NCBI GenBank assembly: GCA_007116445.1
Contig: SKIM01000168.1
Coordinates: forward strand, 1-6,112
Origin: Natronohydrobacter sp.
Lineage (GTDB): Bacteria > Pseudomonadota > Alphaproteobacteria > Rhodobacterales > Rhodobacteraceae
DNA length: 6,112 nt
Reading direction: 5' to 3'
The translations under genes and the position numbers were made by a program. Every line of letters begins with the position of its first letter. Within the stretch, counting starts at the first letter, position 1. Below the pieces are notes generated by a model, which searched no databases, was not told where the DNA came from, and saw nothing but the letters and a program-made list of their open reading frames with translations. Of the stretch, positions 5,342-6,112 are shown one piece after another.

Positions 5342-6112
5342 ATGCTCGATATCTTCAATAGCCCCATGGGGATGATCACAGTTGCTGCCCTTGGCGCAGT
5401 GCTTTTGCTGGGGATTGCACTGGTCGCTTTGGCGAAGGGCGAGCGGCCTGACCCGATGGCGAAGTTTTCGCAGCAGGCCAAGGAACGCAGCGCGGCCAGC
5501 AGCGAGGCGCAGAACGCGCTGCGGCGCGGCAAAGGGCGCGAGATCAAGGCGCTCAACAATTTCGGCCGCTTCCTGGAGCCCGAAAACGAAAAGGAACTGT
5601 CCGCCGCGCGTCAGCGCATGATCCAGGCGGGCTATCACGGCAAACATGCTGTGCGCGATTTCGCGGCGCTACAGTTCATTCTTGCCGTTGCAGCGCTGAT
5701 CATTTCGCTTCTGGTCGTTTTCGTGATCATGCCCGAGAAGTTCGACACCCCCGTTCTCATGGCTGCGGTTCTGGTCTTGCCGATGCTTATCGGCTATATC
5801 GCGCCCCGGCGCTGGATCGAAAACCGGGTTGCCGCGCGACAGGAAGAGATTCTCTCCGGTTTCCCCGACGCGCTCGACATGATGCTGATCTGCGTCGAAG
5901 CCGGCCAGTCGCTTGACCAGTCCATTCAACGCGTCGCGCGAGAAATCGCCCCGGCCTATCCGGCCCTGAGCGAGGAGTTTGGCGCTGTTGGCGAACAGGT
6001 CAAAGCCGGCCGCGAACGCGGCGAGGTGCTCAAGGACATGGCCAAGCGCTGTGATATATCTGACATCACATCCTTCGTAACGGTCATGGTGCAGGCCTCA
6101 ACCTATGGCACA
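5342..6112 (+). CDS. tadC: TadC, inner-membrane platform protein (T2SSF family), 3' end cut by window edge
   Basis: The frame runs from ATG 5342 to the last base of the window with no stop, giving 257 residues. It begins MLDIFNSPMGMITVAALGAV. Hydrophobic segments are at about 11-31, 108-129 and 136-154. A charged linker (about 32-105) carries ELSAARQRMIQAGYHGKHAV (85-104), the usual TadC pattern before the second membrane segment. The T2SSF domain starts near 168 with EEILSGFPDALDMMLICVEA (168-187) and GQSLDQSIQRVAREI, and continues through EFGAVGEQVKAGRERGEVL to SFVTVMVQASTYGT, where the window ends. TadC proteins are about 320 residues in my recollection, so roughly 60 residues and one more membrane segment are probably missing. 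It is related to TadB and is expected to pair with it in the platform. tadD would commonly follow outside the window. Confidence 0.93.
   Translation, partial: MLDIFNSPMGMITVAALGAVLLLGIALVALAKGERPDPMAKFSQQAKERSAASSEAQNALRRGKGREIKALNNFGRFLEPENEKELSAARQRMIQAGYHGKHAVRDFAALQFILAVAALIISLLVVFVIMPEKFDTPVLMAAVLVLPMLIGYIAPRRWIENRVAARQEEILSGFPDALDMMLICVEAGQSLDQSIQRVAREIAPAYPALSEEFGAVGEQVKAGRERGEVLKDMAKRCDISDITSFVTVMVQASTYGT

Noticed and set aside
5312..5361. Two overlapping mini-frames between tadB and tadC (5312-5329 and 5326-5361)
   Set aside because: They encode 5 and 11 residues and lack convincing ribosome sites. The AAAGG near them fits the tadC ATG better, so they look like chance.

Overview
The window is part of a tad/cpa (Flp-type, type IVc) pilus locus, most likely from an alphaproteobacterium of the Rhodobacterales. 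That placement rests on protein character, gene order and the fairly GC-rich coding style. It was judged by eye, without a database search. All supported genes lie on the + strand.

Layout: (1) the C-terminal 220 residues of a CpaC/RcpA-type outer-membrane secretin (1-663, 5' end outside the window); (2) an OmpA-family lipoprotein (701-1327) in the slot where Caulobacter-type loci carry cpaD; (3) a 303-bp gap (1328-1630) with a 12-bp terminator-like hairpin right after the OmpA gene, then an AT-rich stretch with phased CAATT repeats and a -10-like hexamer; (4) cpaE/tadZ (1631-2860); (5) cpaF/tadA, the secretion ATPase (2879-4327); (6) tadB (4331-5299); (7) tadC, open at the right edge (5342-6112 and beyond).

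Together these encode most of a pilus machine. CpaC forms the outer-membrane pore, and the OmpA lipoprotein could tie that pore to peptidoglycan. CpaE/TadZ is the ParA/MinD-like localisation factor, CpaF hydrolyses ATP in the cytoplasm, and TadB and TadC form the inner-membrane platform. Pilin, prepilin peptidase, cpaB/rcpC and tadD are not visible and would be expected in the flanks.

I see no RNA gene, CRISPR array, mobile element or wholly new system. The points most worth a second look are the OmpA lipoprotein replacing CpaD (with a Tat-like signal plus lipobox), a CpaE whose P-loop lacks both lysines and whose receiver domain looks degenerate, and the regulatory-looking gap that probably splits the locus into two transcription units.
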